Shown: positions 1-8,968, numbered from the stretch's first letter. The stretch: 47,289 bases of DNA from Candidatus Endobugula sertula (GCA_001723645.1 MDLC01000023.1:1-47289), one strand, 5' to 3'. Notes: generated by a model from the letters alone, not told the origin. Program-made: numbers and translations.

Positions 1-65
1 AGAACATTCTGAATGCTTAGGAAGAAAAAGCGATCATGTTTAATCGTTGGCGGTGATCATCTTCA
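1..65 (-). mobile_element. Insertion-sequence terminus (left contig end)
   Basis: Read on the minus strand from position 65 leftward, the sequence begins TGAAGATGATCACC and continues with a second GATCA-type unit. The same pattern, beginning TGAAAATGATCACC, starts at 47249 and reads rightward out of the window, with about 29 of 35 positions identical. Both copies start with TG and contain repeated GATCA-containing units roughly 20 bp apart. Some IS21-type elements have such multiple terminal repeats. No transposase is in the window, so the family is a guess. The junction cuts the luxR-like gene just after its LTPR residues. Confidence 0.55.
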
Positions 66-631
66 GTGGAATACGCACGGGGTGTTAGGTGATAAATATC
101 TGCTTGATGCTCATCACGAGCCAGTTCATCGAACATGTGGCTGATCGTTACAATTTCTTCTTGTTTGGATTGCCACATTTTCTCGAATTCCTTTTCACCA
201 GTTTCAGCTGCACATAAACCAAGCCCTCCGAAACCATAATGGTTAAAGCGAACCGGCAACGATACGCCAACCCCCATATCATGCTCAAACGAATCCAGCA
301 TAAATTTTCGTTGCCGCTCAGTCGGGTTGCCCCATTGGCTGGTATCGTGCCAAATGAAAGGAGTGGTTTTGTAGATGCAATGTAATGAGCCTAGATCATC
401 ATCTATGTAATATTTGTGGTCAAAAATTGCTCGGTATTCTTCTGGGTGAGAGGTCTTATGCCAAATGGAAGACATAATACCCTGCTCTTCAACCAACCTT
501 GTAGAACCACCTAAGCCATAAAAAATGCTGGTAATACCAAAATTCGCCAGACGCAAATGGAGCTTATCCCACAGCTCATCCAAATTGACGGCTGAGCGAT
601 AATCTTCAAATAGATCCAGCATTTTAGTCAT
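17..631 (-). pseudogene. LuxR-type autoinducer-binding regulator, DNA-binding domain lost
   Basis: The 204-residue product matches the N-terminal autoinducer-binding domain of LuxR-family regulators. Residues around 20-170 have the family's aromatic and acidic pattern (WDKLHLRL, FIWHDT, GFGGLGL). The protein reaches LTPR, the residues that normally open the LuxR helix-turn-helix, and then switches into about 18 unrelated residues encoded by the IS-end repeat. It therefore has a sensor domain but no DNA-binding domain. It may be inactive, or could titrate ligand or dimerise with an intact LuxR. It is the last gene of the leftward operon. The ATG at 631 is the plausible start. Confidence 0.75.
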
Positions 632-663
632 TTACCACTCTTCCCCATTTAATAATTGCATTG

Positions 664-1242
664 TCAATCTGGCATATAAAGATCAACCGCCATAGATTGA
701 TCATGCGTCCATTTTGTACTTTGATTTCGACGTTTGGCAAATTCATAAACTTGCTGCCCCATCAGGCGGCGAGTTTTTTCTAAGTTGCTTTCAGACACTT
801 TATTTCTTCTTATATTGTTATCCAGCCACCCACAAAAGTGAATTTTGTCAGATTCTTCAATATCAGAATAATAACGAACTACATCAGAAGGCTTCACAAT
901 ATTTCGGGGGTTGGCATGTTCGGGAATTTGTTCATTGAACTGTTTGAAAAAATCTACTGGATCAAATCGATTGAAACTGGCATCAGTTGTCTTGAGAGCA
1001 TTGAGTAAATCAAAAAATGTGCTTTTTGGTTCAATAAATGGGCTGATTTCAAATCCCTGCTTTATTTCATTAAACACGGCGAAATTATGTCCCAAGCAGC
1101 CCATTACCAATTCAAACGGCTCAATGTCGATGAAAAACAGGCAGTCAAATGTCAGGTGATTGAGTTCATAGCGGAACTTGTATCGCCCAATATCTTGCTC
1201 TCTCATGCTTCTGTAAAGCGGTATTAATCCTGATAGTTTCAT
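664..1242 (-). CDS. Uncharacterised protein, possibly DUF6037-like
   Basis: This 192-residue soluble protein starts MKLSGLIPLYRSM. The opening and the following FDCLFFID stretch resemble the DUF6037 family, but this is from memory and tentative. The C-terminal 60 residues are basic and helical (NNIRRNK, LEKTRRLMGQQVYEFAKRR). No catalytic motif is evident. It lies between the nuclease-like gene and luxR in the same direction, so it is probably co-transcribed cargo. Its TGA stop is followed four codons later by TAA, so readthrough would add only a few residues. Confidence 0.6.
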   Translation of the reverse strand: MKLSGLIPLYRSMREQDIGRYKFRYELNHLTFDCLFFIDIEPFELVMGCLGHNFAVFNEIKQGFEISPFIEPKSTFFDLLNALKTTDASFNRFDPVDFFKQFNEQIPEHANPRNIVKPSDVVRYYSDIEESDKIHFCGWLDNNIRRNKVSESNLEKTRRLMGQQVYEFAKRRNQSTKWTHDQSMAVDLYMPD

Positions 1243-1286
1243 CTAGCCACCATATTTTCTTAGCTCATTGTATTCGTAACGCATAA

Positions 1287-2615
1287 CTACAATCCCAATT
1301 TCGCCACTTTCTTTTTCACAAGTGCTTCTGATATTTCTTCGGTATACTTAATTTCGATCAGATAATAGTTCAACTTCTTACATAATCTCTTTTTCTTCTT
1401 GTCATTCGCAATTCGTTTCTCTAATCCTTCCTGACCGCCCCAGTGCTCAATCACTTTATAATGCTGCTCACCTTGATATTCTATGCCGAGTTTCAAATCA
1501 GGTAGCCATATATCAAGCTCAAGCCCTTCCAGCTCATTTCCACGATAATGATGAATCACTTCATGATCTGGAAATATCATGCACACCATTTTATATAGCG
1601 TTGTTTCTGTAACCCACTGCTGACCTACTTTTGGAAAACCAAACTGTTCCCTCAATTCATTTTCAACCTGCCTATACTCCTCCCCCTCATATATTTCCCG
1701 GTCATAATTCAACCGCGACAGGAGTTTATGATAGGGCAAATACCTTTGTAGAAAAGACGAATAGTACATTTTATGCCCATACTCCTGCTTTGGGATGCCG
1801 CCATTGCAGAAATGGCAAATATGCTCCATTACTCTGATATTTTTTACTCGATTTCTCAGTCCTTCTTCGCTATTCCCATAAGGTAAGAAACGTTCAATAT
1901 CATGACCAATATCGAAGCGTTCATCAAAGCAAGAACAGGTAAAAAGATTGCCTGTAATTCGGTCGATATAAAGCATTGGATAAGAAATAGTACCCAGCCT
2001 TATTTCATCCAACTCGTCTTTACTCTCTTTATGCTCAGCTAACTTTGATTGAATTAGAGGATTTATAAGATCAGGTGAAAACCATATGCCAAGCAAGCAA
2101 AAATAGGACTTTTTCTTTCTCTTGGAAATTTGATGTACATAGCCCGTTGCATGAATGCCATCACCCAAGGTTAGTGTCACATCGCAATCCTTATTTTCTA
2201 CCAACAGTAAAATATTCCCGATAGAGAAAATATCGGACAACGATGAAAGAGCCGGAAAAGAAGCAGGCGATCTGTCAATATAGTTTATTGCTCGCAAGCT
2301 GTAGTTATCATGCCCATACTTTGAGCAAAATTCTAAGTCCAATTCTTTCTTAATATCATTATTCCACCCCGTGTATTTAACGATAGGACTCCAACGCACA
2401 CTCTTACCTTGTTTTAAATAATTTGTATGGCCAAGGCTTTCATTGCAATTTACTGGCAATCCATTGGCTTCAAAGATTGCCTCCATATTGTTCTTGAATG
2501 CTGCCCGGATTTCATGAAAAAAATCGCCTCTCGACATGGCCGACCTAGATAAAGCAGCATCTATAGACTTCTCAAGGATATTGGTCGGTATTTCTATTTC
2601 GTAGGCCGCTTTCAT
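1287..2615 (-). CDS. Nuclease-like protein with C-terminal Vsr/DUF559-type fold
   Basis: The 442-residue protein ends in a segment typical of small restriction-endonuclease-like folds. It has LDIWLPDLKLGIEYQGEQHY (D-x-W, then E-Y-Q-G with a following H), then a lysine-rich helix (NDKKKKRLCKK) and a closing strand. This resembles Vsr and DUF559 nuclease domains, with the Asp and Glu as likely metal ligands. A mid-protein CHFC motif could bind zinc. The N-terminal 250 residues are not recognised. It sits 9 nt downstream of the J-domain gene in the mobilization operon. A DNA-processing or defence role is inferred from fold and context only. Confidence 0.6.
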   Translation of the reverse strand: MKAAYEIEIPTNILEKSIDAALSRSAMSRGDFFHEIRAAFKNNMEAIFEANGLPVNCNESLGHTNYLKQGKSVRWSPIVKYTGWNNDIKKELDLEFCSKYGHDNYSLRAINYIDRSPASFPALSSLSDIFSIGNILLLVENKDCDVTLTLGDGIHATGYVHQISKRKKKSYFCLLGIWFSPDLINPLIQSKLAEHKESKDELDEIRLGTISYPMLYIDRITGNLFTCSCFDERFDIGHDIERFLPYGNSEEGLRNRVKNIRVMEHICHFCNGGIPKQEYGHKMYYSSFLQRYLPYHKLLSRLNYDREIYEGEEYRQVENELREQFGFPKVGQQWVTETTLYKMVCMIFPDHEVIHHYRGNELEGLELDIWLPDLKLGIEYQGEQHYKVIEHWGGQEGLEKRIANDKKKKRLCKKLNYYLIEIKYTEEISEALVKKKVAKLGL

Positions 2616-2624
2616 AAGAGCCTA

Positions 2625-3353
2625 TCAACTAGTCACAGCCAGCCACTCATAGGCTTCTTGAATTTCTTTGAACCGTTCGTTCATTTCCTGCCATACACTT
2701 TCGCCCTTATCATGGTGCTTATCTGGATGGTGCTTTGAGGCTTGCCGCCGATAGGCTTTTTTGATGTCGGCATAGCTGTAGGTGCCATTTGGATCGAGAC
2801 CAAGGATACTCAGGTACTTGCTCTTGCGTGAATCACCACTGGAAGATTGCTGAGTATGGCTTTTCTTCTGCTGATATTCATATTGTGATTTTTGTTCGTC
2901 TGTCTTGTGCTGACCTGACGATTGCTTTTTATCTTTTTTCTGGCTTTTTCGGTAATCTTGCGATTGCTGCTTTCTTCGTTGTCGCTCCTGTTCTTGCCTG
3001 CCGCTGTTGGCTTCACGCTCGGCTTGTTCATATTTACGGCGAAGCTCTTCTACTTCTTCCTCTTTGCGCTTTATATCCTCATAAGCATCCTTGTATCTCA
3101 CAGCATTAATCAAATCGCTGAGTGAATCGCCCAAACCATCTAGCATGTGGGCATACGGCAAGAGATAGCCCACTAAAAACGCACCCAACATGGTAAATAG
3201 TTGTGGTCGCCCCATATTGGCAGCATCAATGAAAGGAACAAGAATCATCCCTAGTAAGAGTAATTTCCAGATATTGAAACTACGACTGTTGCCTGCGATA
3301 TAACCAAAAACAATCATGACAACTGACAGGAATATAAACAGTGAAATATCCAT
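2625..3353 (-). CDS. Membrane-anchored J-domain (DnaJ-like) protein
   Basis: The 242-residue protein has an N-terminal membrane region (residues 1-75, two to three hydrophobic segments). A long charged, glutamine/lysine-rich coiled linker follows (about 90-175). The C-terminal J domain contains DIKKAYRRQASKHHPDK, with the HPD motif that stimulates DnaK ATPase. It lacks the zinc-finger and C-terminal substrate domains of DnaJ, so it is a type III co-chaperone. The linker resembles membrane co-chaperones such as DjlA, though the architecture differs. It is encoded directly after two small membrane proteins downstream of the VirD4-like gene. It ends in tandem stops, TGA TAG. Confidence 0.85.
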   Translation of the reverse strand: MDISLFIFLSVVMIVFGYIAGNSRSFNIWKLLLLGMILVPFIDAANMGRPQLFTMLGAFLVGYLLPYAHMLDGLGDSLSDLINAVRYKDAYEDIKRKEEEVEELRRKYEQAEREANSGRQEQERQRRKQQSQDYRKSQKKDKKQSSGQHKTDEQKSQYEYQQKKSHTQQSSSGDSRKSKYLSILGLDPNGTYSYADIKKAYRRQASKHHPDKHHDKGESVWQEMNERFKEIQEAYEWLAVTS

Positions 3354-3360
3354 AGTCCTG

Positions 3361-3615
3361 TTATCTCCTTATCATCCTAACTGCAAAGCCAGCCGCAAAA
3401 ATCAGGCTGAGTACAATATTGTGCATTTTGTAGATGGCTTCAGCACCACCAAAGAGTACGATAAATATCATTGGGAACAACAAGACAGTGAAGATTCCCC
3501 ATCTGCGAGCTAGACCACCGATATTTTTGGCGAAATACCCCAGCCCATACCCAAGAGCAAAGGCTATAATACTGGTGAAGATGAGCGAGGTTTCATTCAT
3601 GGTCTCATTTATCAT
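3361..3615 (-). CDS. Small membrane protein in mobilization operon
   Basis: The product is 84 residues when started at the ATG that overlaps the upstream stop (TAATG). A longer TTG-initiated frame to 3630 is possible but less likely. Two hydrophobic segments are visible, around residues 10-30 and 42-75, with a basic stretch (RRW) between them. No family is recognised. Its tight overlap with the upstream membrane gene and adjacency to the J-domain gene suggest one membrane complex. Confidence 0.7.
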   Translation of the reverse strand: MINETMNETSLIFTSIIAFALGYGLGYFAKNIGGLARRWGIFTVLLFPMIFIVLFGGAEAIYKMHNIVLSLIFAAGFAVRMIRR

Positions 3616-3908
3616 TATCTGCCCACCCAATCTTTGCCAAGATCAATGACAGCCATCGCTCGATGTTTGCTTTTATCTACGCCCCAGTAACCAATCACAG
3701 CAAATAACAGAAAGGGCAATGTAGCCAAGTATATCCAGTTGATATTAATCAGCAGATCTATGCAGTACGGCACCACAAAAATCATGGCGATAATTTTTAA
3801 CGGATTTATATCTCTGAATAAATAACCGTTAAAATAACCCAAGCCAGCAAAAAAGATGGTGGGGTAATCAAGCAAGAAGCGCAAAATGGCGTTAATGGTA
3901 TCCAGCAT
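3615..3908 (-). CDS. Small membrane protein downstream of virD4-like gene
   Basis: This 97-residue protein has three predicted hydrophobic segments (about residues 13-30, 36-55 and 58-75) and a short hydrophilic tail. Its ATG overlaps the TAA stop of the coupling-protein gene in a TAATG arrangement, implying translational coupling. Many VirD4-type ATPases have their own N-terminal membrane helices, but the one encoded here has only a weak one. This small protein could supply the membrane anchor; that is inference. No homologue family is recognised. Confidence 0.7.
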   Translation of the reverse strand: MLDTINAILRFLLDYPTIFFAGLGYFNGYLFRDINPLKIIAMIFVVPYCIDLLININWIYLATLPFLLFAVIGYWGVDKSKHRAMAVIDLGKDWVGR

Positions 3909-5383
3909 TACAGCCTCACTTTTTGCAGTGGTTCATCCTGACTGGCTCCAACTAGTGAGCAAGCCCCTTTCTTCGATTGTCTTTTGAATGTCCAATTTTC
4001 AAAGTAAGGGGTGGTTTTCAGGCGAACAGGTTGGCGGTTACTGGATACGATCAGGGTTTCATCTGAAGCGATGGTTCTGACTTCGCTGGCATTAAGCAGG
4101 TTGTATTCCCTGTATTGGTCGGTTGGATCATCAAATTCTTTTTTCTGACGCTCCCTGACTTTACCGATGATATTTTCAAAGAAGCTAGCTGTTTGTGGGT
4201 CGGCTCCGGCATAGGTGAGATAGGTATTAAAGCCGCCTTGAATAGAATCCGCGTAGTCTTTTCCGTATCTGGCGTTCAGCTGGCTGATACTTTGCAGAAT
4301 AATGGATAGAGAGACCTTGTAACCACGGATGGTATTCGCAGTTGATACAAAGTTGGGGATGGAACTATGACCAAACTCATCGTAGAGGATATAGACTGGC
4401 AAGGTTTTTCTGTCCGGCATTTTTCTCATGCAGGCATTAAATACACTGCGGAAAAACAGGCTGATTAAAAAACTGTAGTATTCAGCATGTTGTGCTGGCG
4501 TGATCAGGTAGATCACCGTTTTCTCATGGCGAATATCTTCCAGATTCAAATCGGATTTAGCGGTTAATTTTGCTACATTCTGATTCGATAGGCTTTTGAG
4601 GGAGGTAATGGCATTGAGTACAAAGCTTTGCACCCCTTCAGGGTTTCCAGTCAGTACACCTTTCCACTCGTTCCATAAGCTTTCATCCCCAGGATTATCG
4701 GGGTAGATGGTGTAGCGGGTCATAAAATCATCCAGTGCTGCGCCATCTTGACCGAAGTTCTGGAACAGGTAATACAGGTTGTGAAGATTGAATCAGTTGG
4801 GGTTTTCTGCTCCGGCATTTTTCAGGCATTTGATGAACAGGCTGGCAAAGCGGATAGCGCCCTGTAGCCAGAAATCATCTTTCCCACCCCCTGAAGGTAT
4901 CCCAGCACGAACCAGTATTTCTGCTACTTGCTCCAGCTCTATATCTGACTTGGCTTCTTCTAATGGGTTGAAATAGCTAGAACGACTAAGGTTTTCAGGG
5001 TCAATGACTATGACTTTGTAGCCGCATTGTTTGAGATAGGCTGAAGTTCCGTTAAACACTTCTCCTTTGGGGTCATTAATCACCATTGAACACTTTTTTC
5101 GTGCCTTATCCAACACATTGGGGATAATGTAACGTGAGGTTTTACCGGCACCGACACGCGCCATCACACAGACATTTTGAAAGCTCTCTTGCTCTGATAG
5201 ACGAAGAGAATCCCCATCCAGCAATAGACCATTATTACTGCTGCTCAGATAATCACGGTAGCTGGACTTGTTCGCAAAATCCGCACCTGTTGTTTTGTTC
5301 AAGACATGACCTTTGAGCAGGTACATGGCACCGGCTCCCATCAGTTTGAACGGCATTGTGATTATCTTTTTCGAGCCTGTCAT
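3908..5383 (-). pseudogene. VirD4/TraG-type coupling ATPase with one in-frame TGA
   Basis: The frame runs 491 codons with a single interruption, a TGA at codon 197 (4793-4795). The upstream part contains Walker A (ARVGAGKTSRY, GAGKT at residues 78-82) and a NDPKGE motif. The downstream part has Walker B (VYILYDEFGHS, acidic pair near residues 335-336) and the usual QSISQL segment. The 23 codons between the TGA and the next Met stay in frame and read as natural protein (FNLHNLYYLFQNFG). Trp would fit at the TGA. Coupling proteins pump relaxase-DNA to a type IV secretion channel. Translation without readthrough would split the ATPase between its Walker motifs. Alternatives are a nonsense pseudogene or regulated readthrough. 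Confidence 0.85.
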
Positions 5384-5395
5384 TGTGTCTTCTTG

Positions 5396-5518
5396 TTATG
5401 GATTAATAACTGTTCCTTTAAGCGGTGAGGGCAAATTCGCCATCTTCAAACTTTTCATTTTTTCAAAGTACGGTTGACCTGATTTTTTACCCAACCCATT
5501 AGAAAGCGAAACAATCAC
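5396..5518 (-). CDS. 40-residue ORF overlapping the relaxase stop
   Basis: A GTG start overlaps the relaxase TGA (GTGA overlap) and opens a 40-codon frame ending in TAA 12 nt before the coupling-protein ATG. The product is basic and hydrophilic (GLGKKSGQPYF, SLKMANLPSPLKG). It fills the only gap between the two genes. The overlap suggests translational coupling and a small accessory mobilization protein. A decayed remnant is also possible. Confidence 0.4.
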   Translation of the reverse strand: MIVSLSNGLGKKSGQPYFEKMKSLKMANLPSPLKGTVINP

Positions 5519-6582
5519 TGTTTGTCACCTTTGGTATTTTGCTGATTGTCAGATTGCTGTTGTCGTATCTCGTCTATCTCCGCTTTGTGTTTATCTTGCT
5601 GCTCTTTAACACTGGCTGACTCGCTATCTATCTCTGGTTCTGGTTGTTGCTTAGGTTCAGATTTATGCTGGGTTGAAGACTGCTTCTTCTTAGCTTGCTT
5701 AGATTCTGAATCAGTCTCAGGATCAGATTTTGGTTCTGGATTGTTATCACTGGCTTTGTCACTTTGCCTATAACTATTGGCTCTTGCCTGTTCTGCTGTA
5801 GCGGCTTCATCCAGTTCTATACGTTCAGATAGGGCTTGGAAATTTTCCAGTAAACCCAAAGTTTTCAAGCGGTGGTTTCGCTCAGTAGCTAGGTCTTTTA
5901 TGCCCATGGTTTTTCCACGCACATAAAACTCTAATCCGGCTCTATTTAAGGCAGCAAAAAAAGCCTCCTTGGTATCACACTGGCTGAATATGTTTTGTAG
6001 CTTGGCTTTGAGCTGATCACGCTCTGGGGTCTTTCCGGTTCGGCGTTTTTGTTCCGCCCCTTTGTTGGATAACTTCTCGCCAGCCTCTTTTCCTATCACC
6101 ACGGTTTGTTCTAATTCAGGGTGATGCTCTAATACCCGTGCTTCCAGTTCTTTCTTGATTTTGTCAAACTGAGCTTTAGCAAGACGGGTCTTTTTTGACT
6201 CGCCGCTGGCATTGGCACTGATCAGTAAATGGTAGTGTAGGTGGTTATCGTGATCATCATGCAGTGTGCCGAACACCAGATTTTCTGATGCTCTTTTCTT
6301 TGCATATTCATAAGCTATATCGCGCAAAATTTCCTTTTGCTTTTTGTCATCCAGTTTTTGTGCTTTGGTGATGGATAATATTTCGTGGTAGAGGTAATTT
6401 CCGTTTTTACGTTTGGCAATATAAGCAGCATTGCGTAAAAACTCCTGCTCAATATCATGCTGTTTACGACTGTAGAGATTCTGGTATACATTGTACTGCT
6501 CGTCAGACTTATCAATATCTGACATGTATTCAACCAACTGGCCGAAGGAAGGCTCTTTGCGAGACATGGATTTAATGATCAT
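5515..6582 (-). CDS. Relaxase / mobilization nuclease (MOBP-like)
   Basis: The 355-residue protein carries the relaxase three-histidine signature in LHDDHDNHLHYHLL (residues 107-120; His114, 116 and 118 are the likely metal ligands). Candidate nucleophile tyrosines lie at residues 19 and 30-37. Residues 1-240 form the nicking domain. The C-terminal 100 residues are low-complexity, rich in Ser, Glu, Lys and Gln, and probably disordered. It would nick oriT and lead the strand to the coupling ATPase. Its ATG overlaps the end of mobC. It ends in a TGA that overlaps the GTG of the next small ORF, so TGA does appear to act as a stop here. Confidence 0.88.
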   Translation of the reverse strand: MIIKSMSRKEPSFGQLVEYMSDIDKSDEQYNVYQNLYSRKQHDIEQEFLRNAAYIAKRKNGNYLYHEILSITKAQKLDDKKQKEILRDIAYEYAKKRASENLVFGTLHDDHDNHLHYHLLISANASGESKKTRLAKAQFDKIKKELEARVLEHHPELEQTVVIGKEAGEKLSNKGAEQKRRTGKTPERDQLKAKLQNIFSQCDTKEAFFAALNRAGLEFYVRGKTMGIKDLATERNHRLKTLGLLENFQALSERIELDEAATAEQARANSYRQSDKASDNNPEPKSDPETDSESKQAKKKQSSTQHKSEPKQQPEPEIDSESASVKEQQDKHKAEIDEIRQQQSDNQQNTKGDKQ

Positions 6583-6988
6583 CGCCTCCTTGCCCTCCTG
6601 CTAAAATACGCCCCTCGGTGTAACTCTGAATCACCTCATCCAGTTGTTTGAGGTATTGCAGCAGGTTGTTTTCATCGCTCATAGTCATATTACGCACAGT
6701 ATTGGAATAATGCGCCATCTGGTTGACGTTGTTGGCGATATTATGAATGGCAAACCGCAGGGTTTTGAGTTCAGCTTTGATGTCTTCCGGGATATGGGCT
6801 TGTTGTTCCAGCCCTGCCAGTGCGAGTTGTTTGATATAGGTGGTGACTTTCATCTTCTCGTTTTCCGCTTTTGCGGCACGAGAAAAAGAGCGGTGTTCAT
6901 CTTGACTGAAAGTCAGATTCACGCGCTTGGCTTGGGATTTATATTTCTCCCTGTATTGTTGTTGGTACTCTCTCCTTTTTTCGTTCAT
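6572..6988 (-). CDS. MobC-like relaxosome accessory protein
   Basis: The 138-residue basic protein has an N-terminal ribbon-helix-helix-like part (KRVNLTFSQDEHRSF). It also has the conserved MobC segment LRFAIHNIANNVNQMAHYSN around residues 75-95. MobC proteins help open oriT and recruit the relaxase. The gene overlaps the relaxase start by 11 nt, the standard mobC-mobA order. It is the first gene of the leftward mobilization operon, with the fic genes just upstream. Confidence 0.85.
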   Translation of the reverse strand: MNEKRREYQQQYREKYKSQAKRVNLTFSQDEHRSFSRAAKAENEKMKVTTYIKQLALAGLEQQAHIPEDIKAELKTLRFAIHNIANNVNQMAHYSNTVRNMTMSDENNLLQYLKQLDEVIQSYTEGRILAGGQGGDDH

Positions 6989-7004
6989 AGCGGGTCATTA
7001 GGGT

Positions 7005-7901
7005 CTACTGAGGTTTGGATTCCAAGTCGGCAATGACTTTTTCTTGTGTTTGAATCAATTCGCTGGCAACAAACTGAACAAAAGGGCTTATGTCACCACT
7101 GTCTGCCTGCTTAAGTGCTTCCAGATACAAACGTTTTTTCTCGGTGCGGATCACCGCCGGGAAAAGACCTTGTTTCATTAAAATAAGATTCATGATGATA
7201 CGCGCACCACGGCCATTACCATCATCAAAACCATGGATTCTGACAAGGTTATAGTGAACTAAAGCAGCAACAATAATGGGGTGGTGTTGATCAATATTGT
7301 CAGCTAGCCAATTCACCAAGGCTTCCATCTGTTCAGGCACTTGCAATGGCTCGACATACCAGTGGAGTGAGCCATCGGCCTGAACAACATGGTTAGGTTG
7401 TTTTTTGTATTCACCCGGATGGGCTTTCTTTTTAACACGTTGCCCTTGTGCGTTAACCGCTTCGGTGTGCTTAACACCTGAAAGCAAAAGCGCGTTAAAT
7501 TCCTTGATTAACCCTTCAGTGATGGGGCGTTTATTCGCGACGACATCATGCAAATAATCGATTGCCTCGGCGTGGCTCTGTGCATCGGTAAAATCTTTAA
7601 GCGGCTTGCCTTCTACAGTTAGCCCTTCCGTCAAAAAGAAATGGGTTTCGCCTCGGCTTAAGGTGCTTCCTTCAATGGTATTGGAATTGTATGTCCAATC
7701 CACTCTGAGTTTAGAAACAATCGTAGGCCACAAATCAGGATTGGCTTCTTTCGCTGCCTGAAGGCGTTCATGCAGTGTATCTGCCAATGCTAACAGGCTG
7801 CTTAACTCTGGTGACTCTGGCACAGCATACAAGCCAGCAGGTGCTTTGTTTACACGCTCCTGATTTGCATTGTCGGTTTCTTTATCCTTGGGTGTGTTCA
7901 T
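7005..7901 (-). CDS. Fic family protein (second of tandem pair)
   Basis: The 298-residue protein has a Fic active-site loop, HGFDDGNGRGARI. The usual Pro after the catalytic His is Gly here. An N-terminal inhibitory motif SNTIEG lies around residue 75, giving the class II layout in which the inhibitory helix is in the same chain. Fic enzymes transfer AMP or another nucleotide to hydroxyl groups of target proteins. The targets here are unknown. The start lies 2 nt beyond the stop of the other fic gene, so the two are co-transcribed. Confidence 0.88.
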   Translation of the reverse strand: MNTPKDKETDNANQERVNKAPAGLYAVPESPELSSLLALADTLHERLQAAKEANPDLWPTIVSKLRVDWTYNSNTIEGSTLSRGETHFFLTEGLTVEGKPLKDFTDAQSHAEAIDYLHDVVANKRPITEGLIKEFNALLLSGVKHTEAVNAQGQRVKKKAHPGEYKKQPNHVVQADGSLHWYVEPLQVPEQMEALVNWLADNIDQHHPIIVAALVHYNLVRIHGFDDGNGRGARIIMNLILMKQGLFPAVIRTEKKRLYLEALKQADSGDISPFVQFVASELIQTQEKVIADLESKPQ

Positions 7902-7903
7902 GG

Positions 7904-8968
7904 TTATTCGTTAGTGTTTTTGTTAGGCTTAAATTTAGATGGTAAGTGTGGGGCTATTTTTTTGAAAAAGTAATAGCCCTTGTCTTTCGCATCCTCATTT
8001 TGATCCGCCGATAGAAATTGCAAATATTCAAACAAGGCATCTTTCACCTTTTGAGCAACAAATAATTCAAAGGGTTTGCTGTCTCCATCTGAAACGCTTT
8101 GGTACTGCCCTAAAATGCGGTAATACTCCTGCCTTTTGTCCATCTCTGAATCGATAATCGTGATGGGATAACCTTGCTGTAATAGATGCAGGTTCATCAC
8201 TAAACGCGAAGTACGACCATTACCATCAATAAAGGGATGAATATTGACTAATCGTTGGTGAAGGTGTGCTGCCATTTCAACAGGGTGCATGGTGTCTTTA
8301 TTTTCGTTATAGAAAATAAAATAGTCCTCAACCAATTTAGGTAATAAATAGGCATCAGGAAACTCATGCCTCTTTCCATCCGACTGCAAGATATAAACAG
8401 GCTGTCTGCGGTAACTGCCAGCATCACGATCTCGAATGCCTTTAAGAATTAGGTTATGGATAGTGAGTAAGGTGCGCTCGGTAAACTGACTGCTTCTGTC
8501 TGCATTTCCTTCAACTGCTCTATTACAAACATGGTCACGAATATAATGAATAGCATCCTGATGATTAATCGCCTCTAAGTGATCATTCAAAGGTTTACCA
8601 CCGATGGTCAAGCCTTTTTCGATGACATGCAGCGTCTCATCCAAGGTCAGCGAGTTACCCTCGATACGGTTCGATTCATAGGTGTACTGAATGTCCCATG
8701 ATGCTTCCATATCCATGATGGTTTCAGGTGCGATAGGGCGAAAGCTATCGAGGCAGTGCTTCAAATCGCTTAACTGGCTATACAGCGTTGGCAGATCATC
8801 AGTTTCTAGCCACACGGCGGTCAAATCAAATTTGGCATTGAGTTGGTTGTTCTTTTCCATGATGCTAAGAAGTGAGGATTTAAACGTTTCCTTGATGCCA
8901 GCAAGCGCCTGTTGCTCCTCTGGAGTAACAGGTATCAATAGGTTTGGCTTGTTCTTCTGGTTGATCAT
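7904..8968 (-). CDS. Fic family protein (first of tandem pair)
   Basis: The 354-residue protein has the canonical Fic loop HPFIDGNGRTSRL and an N-terminal inhibitory motif ESNRIEG (class II). It shares the overall plan of the following gene (Fic_N-like helices, inhibitory motif, VHxxLVxIHPF), so the pair may be an old duplication. The two loops differ at the residue after the catalytic His (Pro versus Gly), which may reflect different activity or substrate. Its upstream region holds a large hairpin. No antitoxin-sized partner is adjacent, as expected for self-inhibited Fic proteins. Confidence 0.9.
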   Translation of the reverse strand: MINQKNKPNLLIPVTPEEQQALAGIKETFKSSLLSIMEKNNQLNAKFDLTAVWLETDDLPTLYSQLSDLKHCLDSFRPIAPETIMDMEASWDIQYTYESNRIEGNSLTLDETLHVIEKGLTIGGKPLNDHLEAINHQDAIHYIRDHVCNRAVEGNADRSSQFTERTLLTIHNLILKGIRDRDAGSYRRQPVYILQSDGKRHEFPDAYLLPKLVEDYFIFYNENKDTMHPVEMAAHLHQRLVNIHPFIDGNGRTSRLVMNLHLLQQGYPITIIDSEMDKRQEYYRILGQYQSVSDGDSKPFELFVAQKVKDALFEYLQFLSADQNEDAKDKGYYFFKKIAPHLPSKFKPNKNTNE

